Shown here: positions 1 through 9,780 of the stretch, one piece after another
Position numbering within the stretch: the stretch's first letter is position 1
How the letters are laid out: each line of letters opens with the position of its first letter
Assembly: GCA_004369085.1 (NCBI GenBank)
Contig: ML210156.1
Span: 124,001 to 188,000, forward strand
Direction of reading: 5' to 3'
From: Coprinopsis marcescibilis
Taxonomy: Eukaryota > Basidiomycota > Agaricomycetes > Agaricales > Psathyrellaceae
Length of the DNA: 64,000 bases
The notes under the pieces: model-generated
Seen by the model: only the letters and a program-made list of their open reading frames with translations
What the model was told of the DNA's origin: nothing
Databases searched by the model: none
Program-made: the position numbers and the translations under genes

Positions 1-908
1 TGCGCTCTCAGCTCACTCGCTCTTCCCTTGGTACGTACTACGTACTTACTCTGACTTCTATCCGCTTCTCGGCCAAATTCTAAACTTTCTTCTGCCAATT
101 GCTACCGGGTCTCAGACTCAAGACGCGGACGCCTCCTTAGATGCGCGTGAGATCGACATCAGCCTCGAAGGGGAGCACCTCGTCTCTCGAGAGTACGAAG
201 AAGCATTGGCTGCCCACTATGCCCGGTTCGCGCTCGACGAAGAAGACATCGAGGAACGCGACTTGTTTGACGAAGATGTCGTGGAACTCGACGCTCGTAA
301 TGACATTGACGAGCTGGATTTGCTAGGTGCTCGAGACCTCAATGAGTTCGAGGAGCTCGAACTTGAAGCCCGCGACCTTGAAGCGTTGAGCGAGCTCTCG
401 GATCTGGAACGACGAGCGTTACTCAGGAAGGTGCGTTCAACAATTCGTGGCACCAACTCCACATACTCCGCCCCACCGCTGACATATTACCCCCACCGCA
501 CCTTTCATCTTATAGCTCGTAGGCCCAGTGAGACGAGTTATTGCCGCGATCCGCCCGGGGGCCAAGAAGCCCAGTGGAAGTGGCAAGAAACCCGGCAAGT
601 CGGGTAAGGGTGGATCTCCCGCGAAACCCAAGAAACGGTCATCCTCCGGAAAGCCATCGAAGAAGTCTGCTGTCGGCAAGAAGGGCAGCAAGGGCTCGGG
701 CTCGAAAGGAGGGAGCAATAATAAGAAGTCGAATAAAAAAGATGGAAAGACAAAGAAGAAGGATCAGGGCAAGAACGGTAAGGGTAAGGGTAAGGGTAAA
801 GGAGGTAAGGGTAAGGGTAAAGGTGGCAAGGGTGGCAAGCCAAAGAAGAAGCGCGCTATCCGCAACTTGGTGGGTCGCTTTTCTAACGTCACGATATCCC
901 GCCATTAA
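1..908 (+). CDS. Secreted acidic/lysine-rich low-complexity protein (5' partial)
   Basis: Not a recognised family. Visible exons are <1-30, 116-430 and 516-908; all junctions keep the frame. The first ten residues, ending in SLALPL, look like the tail of a signal peptide, so the start codon lies left of the window. Exon 2 encodes an acidic stretch with repeated ELD/ARDL-type motifs separated by single basic residues. Exon 3 encodes a strongly basic tail of Lys-Gly-Ser repeats, including a run of KGKGKG units from (GGTAAG)n-like DNA at about 776-830, and ends at TAA 906-908. An extracellular or cell-wall location is inferred from the leader and the charge pattern. Function unknown. Confidence 0.6.
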
Positions 909-1611
909 GTATTTCCCTAGAACCTCAACCTCGACCCTGCCTCTTTCGTTGCCGCAGGTGCCGGTGTCGCCAACGTGCTTCTTGGTTGAGTGCCGTGTAG
1001 TTGTACCTATAGTAGAGTTAAAACCCGACAATCTTTATCCACCAACGAAACCGTTCCATACTCCCTGATTTAATATCAAGTGTTGAGATAGAATGAGTGA
1101 GCCAGCACAGAGCCTCGAAGTACACGAGTGCTTGTACTCGACTCTGAGAAATCGGATATTTGTGGACCTTCGCTGAATTCTACCAGCACTCACATTGTAA
1201 AAGCCCAGTGCGGCCTGCAGGTTGTCTCGTCCTATGGGTTGTGAAATCCTTGCAGGTGTCTGAGAGATGACACAAGTCCGATTTGCGAACCGGCGCTTAA
1301 TGTTACCAGGGACTTTCCCGCTCCACGATGATCTTGTTCAAGTGCCCATTACCAACAGATCACCCTGACATAGCAATCGAATGTCCTATGTATAGTGTGC
1401 ATCGTGTTCTTCATCGTGTGTCTCGGTGTGTGCGTGTGATCTCAAGGATGGAAGGAGTGTGACAGAGGGTGGACCTGCCACATGATGTTCAACCATCGAT
1501 AACATCGATCGAGAAGGAGTCCTCTACGTACTTATAACTTTTGCATGACAATACACTTCCTAGACCCTCCGCACTTTCTTGCTTTCTCTGTGACCATCAG
1601 AGCAGTAAACC
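909..1611. other. Intergenic; 5' flank of repeat-family copy A
   Basis: No gene seen. From about 1330 the sequence matches the flanks of copy B (about 2690-3059) and of fragment F (about 13200-13400). It includes the stretch around gtgatctcaaggatggaagg and the ATCGAT palindrome. It is the conserved upstream part of the duplicated unit. Confidence 0.6.
1493..1511 (+). promoter_or_regulatory. Conserved ATCGAT-N3-ATCGAT motif, copy A
   Basis: CCATCGATAACATCGATCG lies about 100 bp before the ATG of copy A. The same motif is found at about the same distance before copies B, D, G, I, J and K. Its dyad symmetry suggests a binding site; that role is inferred. Confidence 0.45.
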
Positions 1612-2507
1612 ATGTCTCCGTGACTACAGGAACTAACTGACATAAATCCTGAAGACCTCACTGCAGACGATACAGTGGTCTGGTAGGCAATAACATATAT
1701 GTATCATGGGATCTCGGCTGACTGGCCTACCACGTCCAGGTTCTTCCCCGTCGCCATCATAAACGCAAGACTTGTAAGCTGTTGCTCTGTGCACATCCTC
1801 TAGCACTGCCTAACGCTCGCTACTCCATTTCAGGAGGACCTTATCGGTCAGCAAGCTTGCGAGGAGCTCTACAGGAAGATTCGCCTCCGTGACAGATTCT
1901 GCCATTTTTATGCCGGGGAGATGCCAGACAAAGATCCTGATTCAAAGGAACGTCTCGTGCTCGCCGTTGGCGGAAAATACACCGTGGGTCACCTGAAGAA
2001 CTCGTATCCTGCAGACCGGATGACGCGAGTTATGGCTGATCATGGAAAGCGGTTAGTTTGGTTTTAAAGCCTGTTATCAGAAATGATACTGAATTTAGGA
2101 CTTGGGGTTACTCCAGCTTCCCATATAACCACCGGTTAACGCTATTTCTGCACTCTGGGGGGCCTGTGTTGTCCAATCATCTCAATCCGCTACCCTGGTA
2201 TGTCGAGAATGTGGCTGATGCGACCACGGTAGTCTTGGTGAGAGTGGGGTTCAAACTTTGGTTCCCTGAACGCCGTGCGTGGTTTAACGCGCAGTTTGGT
2301 AATGCGATACGAGCTGGAGCGGACTGCATAGAGGATGGCGGAGTTGAGACGTTGGACATCATCAAGTATGCTCTGAACCGAGCCAAATTCCGGACAGAGG
2401 AGGAGATGATCAGCTGGAAGCCTCTTGTTTCGACCAAGGTCATCGAGAGATACAAGGACCAATTGGATACCATTACCCCCAGACCCTTTGAAAGCTGGAG
2501 AACGTAG
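1612..2507 (+). CDS. Repeat-family protein, copy A (start region disrupted)
   Basis: Member of the local four-exon family of unknown function. Exons 1612-1682, 1740-1773, 1834-2051 and 2117-2507 have the same phases as intact copy G. Exon 3 carries the AGEMPD..PDSKERLVLA block and exon 4 the EEEMISWKP.VSTK block. The coding frame is open from exon 1 codon 5 to the TAG at 2505-2507, but the aligned start ATG TCT CCG is followed by TGA. No other in-frame ATG is visible in exon 1. Either translation starts elsewhere or the copy is a recent pseudogene. Copy B has the same TGA, so the lesion predates their duplication. Without the TGA the product would be 237 residues. Confidence 0.55.
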
Positions 2508-3059
2508 CTTCATCATGAGATTCCGTCGTTTCAACTTATACAATACATATGCCACGTGTTCCTGCGTTACTTACTACCACTGACTGTGATAGCGACTCCT
2601 GTACTTAAAATTCGATAGAAAACGACAGCGATGTCACTAAGACCCATCATGACAGGATACCACGATCTTCGACTATCGAGACTATTCGCCCACGAGCGCT
2701 TAATGTTATTAGGTACTCAACCGTTCGATGATGATCATGGACAAGTATTCATCATTACCGACAACAGGATTCAATATTCAGCTTCGCTGAGATACCCTGC
2801 CATAGGAAGCAACCGTCGTATGCATAGAGTGCATCGTGCTCGCCATCGTGTATCTCTGTGTGTGTATGTGATCTCAAGGGAAGGAAGGAGTGTGACAGAG
2901 GCATGGACTGGCCACATGATCGAGATCTTCAACCATCGATAACATCGATCGAGCAGGCGTCCTCTGCGTACTTAGTGCTTTTGCACGGCACTTGCAAGTT
3001 CTTACGCCTTTCCTTTCCTTTCTCTCTGTAATCCTCGGAGCAGTAAGCCTAGTATTCTC
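2508..3059. other. Intergenic between copies A and B
   Basis: No gene seen. The second half repeats the upstream flank of copy A, including the motif at 2933-2951. A short open frame at 2631-2942 reads through this repeated flank and is not conserved in the other flanks. Confidence 0.5.
2933..2951 (+). promoter_or_regulatory. Conserved ATCGAT-N3-ATCGAT motif, copy B
   Basis: Same 19-base dyad as before copy A, about 110 bp upstream of the copy B ATG. Role inferred from its recurrence. Confidence 0.45.
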
Positions 3060-3961
3060 ATGGCTCCGTGACTACAAGAACTGGTCGATATAAATCCTCA
3101 AGACCTCACTTCAAACGATACAGTGGTCTGGTAAGCCACACCATATATATTTTCGGACCTCGCTGACTGGCATACCGTGTTGTTCAGGTTCTTCCACTTT
3201 GCTGTCGGTAACGCAGGACTGGTAGGCTGCTGTACTCTGCACATATCCTATAGCTAACCCGCACTGCGTTGCAGGAAGATCTTATCGGTCAACAGGCTTA
3301 CGAAGAGCTCGACAGGAAGATTCGGCGCCGTGACAGATTCTGCCATTTTTATGCGGGGGAGATGCCTGACAGAGATCCTGATTCAAAGGAACGTCTCGTG
3401 CTCGCTGTTGGCGGAAAGTATGATGTGGACCACCTAAAGCACTCGTTTCCCGCAGACCGGATTACGCAAGTTATGTCGGAACACGGAAATCGGTTCGTTT
3501 GGGTGCTATCCCCTCTATTATTGCTCTGTTATCATGTTCTAATTCTGGACTTTCCCAGCTTCCCCTACAACCACCGTTTAGTTCTTTTCCTAGATCACGC
3601 GTGGCATATGTCCAACCATGTTAATCCGGTACCCTGGTATCTCGGGAATGCCTCTGCCCCAACCACGGCGGTTTTCGTGAGAATGGTGTTCGAACATTGG
3701 TTGCCTCAACACCGCGCCTGGTTTAATAAGCAGTTTGGTGACGTGGTACGGGCGGGAGCAGATTGCATAGAAATTGGCGAGCCTGGCAAGGCTAGCCTGA
3801 TGGCCTTGGACATTATCAGATACGTTCTGAACCGAAACAGATTCCGGGTCGAGCAGGAGATAATCAGCTGGAAGCCAGTCGTGTCAACAAAAGCAGGGGA
3901 GATCTACAAGGAGCAACTGGCTACCCTTACTCCCAGACCCTTCGAAAGCTGGAGAAAGTGA
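3060..3961 (+). CDS. Repeat-family protein, copy B (start region disrupted)
   Basis: Closest relative of copy A. Exons 3060-3130, 3188-3221, 3275-3492 and 3559-3961 keep phase, and the frame ends at TGA 3959-3961. Exon 1 reads ATG GCT CCG TGA (stop at 3069-3071), the same lesion as copy A. Intron 3 (3493-3558) is 66 nt, a multiple of three with no stop, so retention would still give a continuous protein; an open frame runs from exon 3 to the end through it. Conserved blocks are GEMPDRDPDSKERLVLAV in exon 3 and FGDVVRAGADC plus EQEIISWKPVVSTKA in exon 4. Function unknown. Confidence 0.55.
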
Positions 3962-4109
3962 CACCATATTCCAGGTTGAATTGTACTACGTTCCCTCTCT
4001 TCAATGCTACATACCACGACGCCTTCACGCGACTTCGGAGACGCTACTTACTATGTATGGCACCTTTGCCAGCTCAACTTCTTTCATCTCATATATTTAG
4101 CAATTATTT

Positions 4110-5023
4110 GAGCTTTTCCAAGTAGATCTAAAGCCTGAAGACCTCACTTCAGACGACACAATGGTTTGGTAAGCCACAGCGTATATATCCTTTGCTGCTA
4201 GTGGACCGGCCTAACCTGTCCTTCAGGCTTTTTGACTTCTGTAACTGGCGTACCAGAGCACTTGTAGGCCTTGTGAGTAGGCATTCAGTATGTCATGTAG
4301 CCCTTTAACCCTCCAGGCACTGCAGGAGGATCTTATTGGCCAGCAGGCATTGGAGAGCCTGCACAAGACGGATTTCTCTGGTATGCCCGAAGTCTTTGGT
4401 TTTTATGCTGGGAAATGCCGGACAGAGACCCTGATTCAGAGGAACGGCTCGTGCTTGCCATTTGCAAGTCTAGATACTATGACCCGATACAGAGCCATCA
4501 TGCATACTTGACTATGCACGTTATGTCAGAGTATGCAAAAACGTGAGCAGCTGTACTTGACCCTGAGTGATACACCCACCGTTTATCGATATGCTCATTG
4601 CTGACTCCTGACTTGCGTTCCAGCGTTACCAATAGCCACCGGGCAGTCTTTGTCTTTTCTGCATACTGGTGGCAAAACCAGGATCAAGAGCTGGTTCACT
4701 GGTTCGAAAGGGATATGGCCAACCAGCTCACATTTGATCTTGTGAGAATAGAGTTCAAGGATTGGCCACCTTCAGAACGCAGCCAATTTAACGCAAAGTA
4801 TGGGGACATGATACGGGCAGGAGCAGAGTGCTTAGATGTTGTCCTGGAGGTTCGGGCGCACATCATCAAATATGTCTTGAACCATGAAAAATTCCGGGTT
4901 GAGGAGGAGATGATCAGCTGGAATCCAGTTGTGTCGTCAAAGGCTGGCAAGATCTACAAGAAGACCCTGGCTACCCTTACTCCCGGACCCTTCGAGAACT
5001 ATCCAATCAATCCTGATATGTAG
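4110..5023 (+). pseudogene. Repeat-family copy C (no start codon, frameshift in exon 3)
   Basis: Exon 1 remnant ends at 4168; exons 2, 3 and 4 are 4227-4272, 4326-4542 and 4624-5023. The exon 1 remnant still encodes LFQ.DLKPEDLTSDD but has no ATG before it. Exon 3 is 217 nt, one base shorter than the 218 nt of copies A and B. The missing base falls in the GEMPDRDP block (near 4415), which throws the reading out of frame. Exon 4 remains open and well conserved to TAG 5021-5023, with EEEMISWNPVVSSKA. Splice borders are still canonical, which suggests recent loss. Confidence 0.65.
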
Positions 5024-5208
5024 TACGTTCCATTTATGGCCAAATACATGTACAAACGGATGAACGAAAGGAAGAGCCATGGTATTATGCATATTAACTA
5101 CTAAACCACCTTCAGCCAGTCACTAGTAGGATGGATGTCATTATTCATACCTATTATCATGTAGCTTCGTTACGTAAAAAGAAAGGGCTCCAAGTTCATT
5201 AATATTTC

Positions 5209-5230
5209 GAAGGCTTTGGCAAAGCCTTTC
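5209..5230. repeat. Conserved spacer hairpin of the repeat unit
   Basis: An imperfect palindrome, aaggctttggcaaagcctt, that recurs at 30233-30256 and 31937-31960 in the opposite orientation, and in weaker form near 34117-34138. It marks the spacer shared by the duplicated units. It could fold in RNA, but no terminator role can be shown. Confidence 0.45.
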
Positions 5231-5635
5231 GGCAGGCCCCTCGGCACATGAAACGAAAGCAAATTGACATCTTCTATTCAGTGCAAAGTCCCTGCTTGAT
5301 ACATCACCCCATCCGAGCTCCTACTATAGGTCGTGTACTGGCCCATTGCTTGCTGCGCGTAGCAGGGGTGCGTATGCGATTGGTACCGCTCCTGATTGGC
5401 TACTGCGGCGCAGCGGCGTTGGTCAAGGAAGACGAATAGGGGCATGTATGGGCACTTAAATTATAATAATTGCACATCTCGTTCGTTCGATGGTCTTGAA
5501 TACATCACTGTGAAACGTTGATACAAGTGCTACTACGACTGTCTGATGGAGTACCTACTAGATATACACTGTAGGTTGCATGGTGTTCGCCATAGGATAT
5601 TTTGACAGGTGGACCTGGCACCTGATAGGCCTGAA

Positions 5636-5653
5636 CCATCAATAACATCGATT
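5636..5653 (+). promoter_or_regulatory. Conserved ATCGAT-type motif, copy D
   Basis: CCATCAATAACATCGATT is a one-base variant of the dyad, about 90-100 bp before the copy D ATG. Confidence 0.4.
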
Positions 5654-5742
5654 CACCCAGGTACTGATTGCTTTCGCACCACACATGTTCACCACGCCCT
5701 GAGTTTCTTCCTTCCTCATTCTTCAAACTGTGAACTGGTATT

Positions 5743-6619
5743 ATGATGCCTTTGAAGTCCAAGCCGCTGTTTCAGAAGATAGACCTAAAGCCTGAAGATT
5801 TCACTTCAGACGATAAAGTGGTTTGGTAAGCTAAATCGTACTTACTTGCGCCTAAAGGCTAAAATGTTCTTCAGGCTTATGTACTTTACTGAGTGGAGTA
5901 TCGCCGCCACAGGTCTTGTAAGTTGTTGGTTCTGCATGTCTTGTGGGTCCCTAACCCTCCCAACATTTCAGAAGGACATCATTGGCCAGCAGGGGCTGAG
6001 AAGCCTGTACGCGGACCAGGCTTTTTATGCTGGGGATATGCCAGACAGAGATCCCGGGTCAAAGGAACGACTCGTGCTCGCCATCTACTTCTGCCCATAC
6101 TATCCTACAAACCACGAAAACTGGATTAAACATACCATGTCAGCTCATGCAAAAAGGCAAGTTTAGGCTGTAACTTGATGCTAGTGTCAAACCATTGTCG
6201 GCTGACTGCAGGGTTCCAGCTTCCCCGATAACCACCGAGCAGCCTTGATCTTTGCCAATAACATGTGGAAAATCCTGGATGACACTCTGTTTCTGCACAA
6301 CTGTTGTAAAATTGCCTTGAATGTGGCCGGCCATTTCACATCTGTTCTTGTGAGAGTACGGTTTGGGGATTGGCAGGTTGACGGACGCACCAGGTTTAAT
6401 GAAATCCTTGGGGACCTGATACGGGCAGGAACGGACTGCATAGATGTTGACGAGCTTAGGGGGCTGGAGATTATCAAATACGTCTTGAACCACGACAGAT
6501 TCCGGCTCGAGGAGGAGATGATCGGCTGGAATCCAGTCGTGTCGACAAACGCCGGAAAGATCTACAAAGAGGACTTGGCTACCCTTGCCCCAGGACCCCT
6601 CGAAAAATGGAGAAATTAA
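5743..6619 (+). CDS. Repeat-family protein, copy D (intact, 236 aa)
   Basis: Exons 5743-5825, 5875-5917, 5972-6156 and 6220-6619 join in phase (711 nt). The start is ATG ATG; the second ATG may be used instead. Intron 3 begins GCAAGT, a GC-AG intron, where copy I has GTGAGT. Exon 3 carries AGDMPDRDPGSKERLVLA. Exon 4 carries VAGHF.SVLVRVRFGDW, FGDLIRAG-type and EEEMIGWNPVVST blocks. No signal peptide or membrane segment is seen. Copy D with its downstream flank is the inverted counterpart of copy I (28801-29669). Function unknown; a soluble intracellular protein is likely. Confidence 0.65.
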
Positions 6620-8349
6620 CTTCATCGCAATCTCCCTTTAGTACCACTAGTGTTCACATGCTGGCCAATTACAATTACAATTACCTTAGGACTGGGCAGC
6701 GAGACATCTACGAACGAACGGATGAAAGAAAAGAGCAGCCATGATATTATGTATATCAACTAACTAAATTATCTGTGACCGGTCACTCAGATATGCGAGG
6801 TATGAAGTGACGACTGCTTACTGCTATTTACTTATGTACTGTACTGCGATTCTCTGACTCGCCGTCGCTCGTGTGGTATGTGGTGCAGACTCGCCTGGGA
6901 TCAAAGATTTTGTCGAGACTCGAGGGTCCGATCGAAATGCGCGCTTTGGAATGTTGCAAGTCTCAGCTTCGGCCCCTCGGTGGGTGTTGAACGAGTTGAA
7001 CGAGTTGGATGGTGGCGTGCGGACAACTCTGGTCAACGACGAGTAGGACGTACGACGGGCAGCAAGTCGGCGACAGGCCCGAGTTTAGTCCACACTGGTC
7101 GCTGGGGTTCTGTCAATGGGTGATACCGTGATAGATCAGAAAGTGGAATGGATGGTCGACGTCCGAGTCGTCGTCGTCGTCGTTCGGCCAACCGGTGACC
7201 GGTCGACCACGTATCATCAAACGATAAAATGTTCGTGTAATGACGGGCAGTGGGCGGTAACCACCCTTAAGTGAGGTGGTTGTAAGAGGCATGTACGTGT
7301 CGGTTGGTGGTAAGTACATACGTATTATTTATGTACTTAGCGGCACTGAAGTTTCAGTTTCTTCAGTTCTGCTGCAAGAGCGTGCGTGATGGAGCTTCAG
7401 TTCAAGCTTCAAGACTGGAGCATCGGGAATGTTGTTGGCTATCATCATCGTGGTGGCAGAAGACAGGAAAGCGTGACATGGATCGATCGGGTCTCTTCCA
7501 CTCTAAACCGTTCGACCTGGTGGAGTAACAGGATTCTTAATGCGTGATAGGCCACGGAGATTTAGATAGCAAGGTATCGCGTGGAGCCGCATGGACTCGA
7601 GCCGGTCGTCGAGTGTATGGGTGTAAAGAGTAAAAGACTAAAGATGGTGGATAACGCGATGGGTCTCGATAAGGTTAGCTGAGGGAAGTTCAGAGTCGAG
7701 ACTAGAGTTTGTATTTGGAGCGAGCTTTTGCGGTATGAAGGCACCGTGTCAGTCCTGACTACGGGGGTGATAAAGACGTGAGATGCGACAGTGCCGGGAG
7801 GTGATGTGCCCCTTGAATCATGGGATTGGGTGTAAGACAAAAAAGGGCTGGTCTTGAATCATGATAGATGGAAGGAACGAATATTGAATGTCCAACCTAC
7901 GGAAGATGTGGATGAATTGAGCTGTAGTTCCGCGTGTCATGGCCAGAGGCTAGCAGCGAGCTGGCATTGCTGAGCGCGACGAGCACGTAAAGACCGGAGT
8001 GCGCGTAGAGACCTGGCGTAATCGTCGCGGCGCACGGATCTTGCAGACGGGGTCGGGCAGCAAAAATAGATAGATGGCAAAATCAAGAATGGCGCGACAA
8101 ATCAGACGACTTCGATTTTCATGAAAACCGCTTGTTAAATACACAGCCAAGCTGCGCCAATAAAAGTGGTCTGATAACTGCACAGCTCGGTGGATCTTGA
8201 AGAATGAAAAAAGGAGTCGATTCAGAGGGCGGGCCGGGCCAAGGTCCGAAGTGGGAGGATGCCGTATTTGGCAAACGACTTCTCTTCTATAGTACTACCC
8301 AACCTGAATACACACTTGTTCCTTTCTTTCTTTTCTTCTCTATGCAAGC
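6620..8349. repeat. Arm 1 of an imperfect inverted duplication
   Basis: No intact gene. This stretch matches, inverted, 27669-28800 (the 6620-7729 part) and 24400-25091 (the 7726-8349 part). The match includes a GTC/GAC microsatellite at about 7165-7190, matching 28220-28250. In the other arm a 2.57-kb element separates the two halves; here they join directly at 7726-7729 (TTTT). Short open frames in this stretch are interrupted in the partner arm and are not coding. Confidence 0.7.
7726..7729. other. Empty (pre-insertion) site of the 25.1-27.7 kb element
   Basis: A single TTTT (AAAA on the other strand) lies in a context matching both flanks of the element: ccgcaaaa on one side and aaaagg/cccgct-like sequence on the other. 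In the other arm AAAA is present on each side of the element. This paralogous empty site supports a 4-bp target duplication. Confidence 0.65.
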
Positions 8350-8622
8350 ATGCTACCCGCCTCGCCTCCGCTGTCCTTCATCGTCCCCTGCGGCCTCACC
8401 ACCGCACTCCTACCCACAGACCCGATTACCCCGCCGACCGCGAGCACCAGCGCAGAGTTCCACGAATTCATCACAAACAGCGTTGCGTCGTCCCCCCTCC
8501 AGAACTGGGCAGCCCGCGCCAACTAGTGCGATTCGATGCGGAATGCAGATCCCTGAGCTAGGGTTCAAATACTACAAGGAACAGTCGAGATCCAGGTCGC
8601 GCTGGCCAGGCCAGGCCGGCAA
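8350..8622 (+). pseudogene. N-terminal fragment of the serine-rich gene (source 24395-24100)
   Basis: From the ATG at 8350 the DNA copies the first exon of the minus-strand gene at 20835-24395, in inverted orientation. The copied reading includes FHEFITNSV and, after a frame change, GFKYYKEQSRSRSRW. About four extra bases near 8484 shift the frame and lead to TAG at about 8525. At about 8622 the copy stops abruptly and a piece of the repeat family follows without a gap. It is a chimeric, non-functional fragment. Confidence 0.7.
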
Positions 8623-8624
8623 CG

Positions 8625-8935
8625 CCACTGGTTTAGAGAGATCTCGAATACGACCGGCCATTTCGCATCTGTTATTGTGAGAGTACGGTTTGTAAATTGG
8701 AAGGTTATCGAACGCCCCAAGTTTAATGAAATCTTTGGGGACCTGATACGGGCAGGAGGTAGACGAGCTTAGGGAGCTGGAGATTATCAAATACGTCTTG
8801 AACCATGACAGATTCTGGGTCGAGGAGGAGATGATCAGCTGGAATCCAGTCGTGTTGACAAAGGCCAGAATGGTCTACAAGAAACCCCTGGCTAACCTTA
8901 CTCCCGAACCTTTCGAAAGTTACCTCAAGAGATAA
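8625..8935 (+). pseudogene. Repeat-family copy E (3' half of exon 4 only)
   Basis: The sequence starts within the exon 4 block corresponding to TTGHFASVIVRVRF. It lacks about 15 bases after GDLIRAG, which breaks the frame. It then continues through EEEMISWNPVVLTKA to TAA 8933-8935. Exons 1-3 are missing, replaced by the serine-rich gene fragment. The 3' flank to about 9260 matches the flank after fragment H (20011-20340). Confidence 0.7.
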
Positions 8936-9780
8936 TATGTTACAGTGATTGAATTACATGGCTCCACAGCCTACAGGGACGCATGTACGAACGGAACAAA
9001 AAGAACAGCTTTGTTAATATTATGTATATCAACTACTAAATTACCTATGGCTAGCCTTCACTCAGGTATAAGAGATATCCTATTGTCTCGCGTCGTAAGG
9101 AGCCGTGATCATGGATAGTGAAAGATAGTCGGTTGGATGGATGGACAGTGCTGATAGCCGGATGAGTGAATCATAGAAAGTAGGAAGTTACAAAATTAGG
9201 GGACATCAGGTTAACGAGTCTGACGATAGAAGCTGGATGATCATTAGACGATAAAATGGGTTAGCCGTACTTTGCATCGACCTCAACGTTCAACCCCAAC
9301 CGCACTTAATGCCAAGTTCGTCTTGCACACAAATGCGTATTTCTCTTCGACTGCGTTCCCTGTCCTTACTGTTGCTGATACTGCTGCTTGGTATGGCTGG
9401 ATTGGCTGGCTCTGGCCACCAACAGCCAACCACCATCATCCTCCTCAACTCCAAACTCCCTCCTGCCATTTCATGCGGACTTTTGTAGTGTACCCTCCGT
9501 CCCCATCGCTCGCTGCGCGTCTGGTGCCGCTCCTGCTTGGTGCGGAGAGTACGTTCGACGGCGAACGACCGCGCATATTACACCCCCCAATTATCAACCG
9601 CGTGTATCAATCGCACACCCCGATACGCCAATACCCCACCCCACACACGTCACATCACATCCCCACCTTTCAACACATCCGAGGCAACCTCCGAAGCGCC
9701 TGAGATTTGAACTCAGCTGTGTTTGGGTTGCACCACACAGTTTCAGAATCGTTGCCCGCTCCTCACCACCATCCTGCATC
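8936..9780. other. Copy E 3' flank plus debris of the serine-rich gene 3' end
   Basis: 8936-9260 matches 20011-20340. About 9285-9395 matches 20865-20975, and about 9480-9560 resembles 21695-21780; both are parts of the serine-rich gene in its original orientation. An open frame running into the Crinkler gene from 9388 crosses this debris; the homology to Crinklers starts only at 9781. Confidence 0.55.

Larger units (their letters stand above)
5024..5742. other. Intergenic between copies C and D
   Basis: No gene seen. The hairpin-forming stretch at 5209-5230 (cgaaggctttggcaaagcctt) and its surroundings recur, inverted, between copies I-J, J-K and, more diverged, K-L. This is therefore the conserved spacer of the repeat unit. 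The copy D motif lies at 5636-5653. Confidence 0.5.

Noticed and set aside
776..830. Telomere-like (TAAGGG)n array
   Set aside because: The unit differs from TTAGGG, the run is short and it lies inside an open coding frame.
217..1031. Minus-strand open frames over the secreted-protein gene
   Set aside because: They mirror the acidic and lysine codons of the plus-strand gene.
2631..2942. Plus-strand frame before copy B
   Set aside because: It is repeat-unit flank, and the equivalent flanks of A and F do not keep the frame open.
9388..9780. N-terminal extension of the Crinkler gene
   Set aside because: This open stretch is debris of another gene; Crinkler similarity starts at the ATG at 9781.
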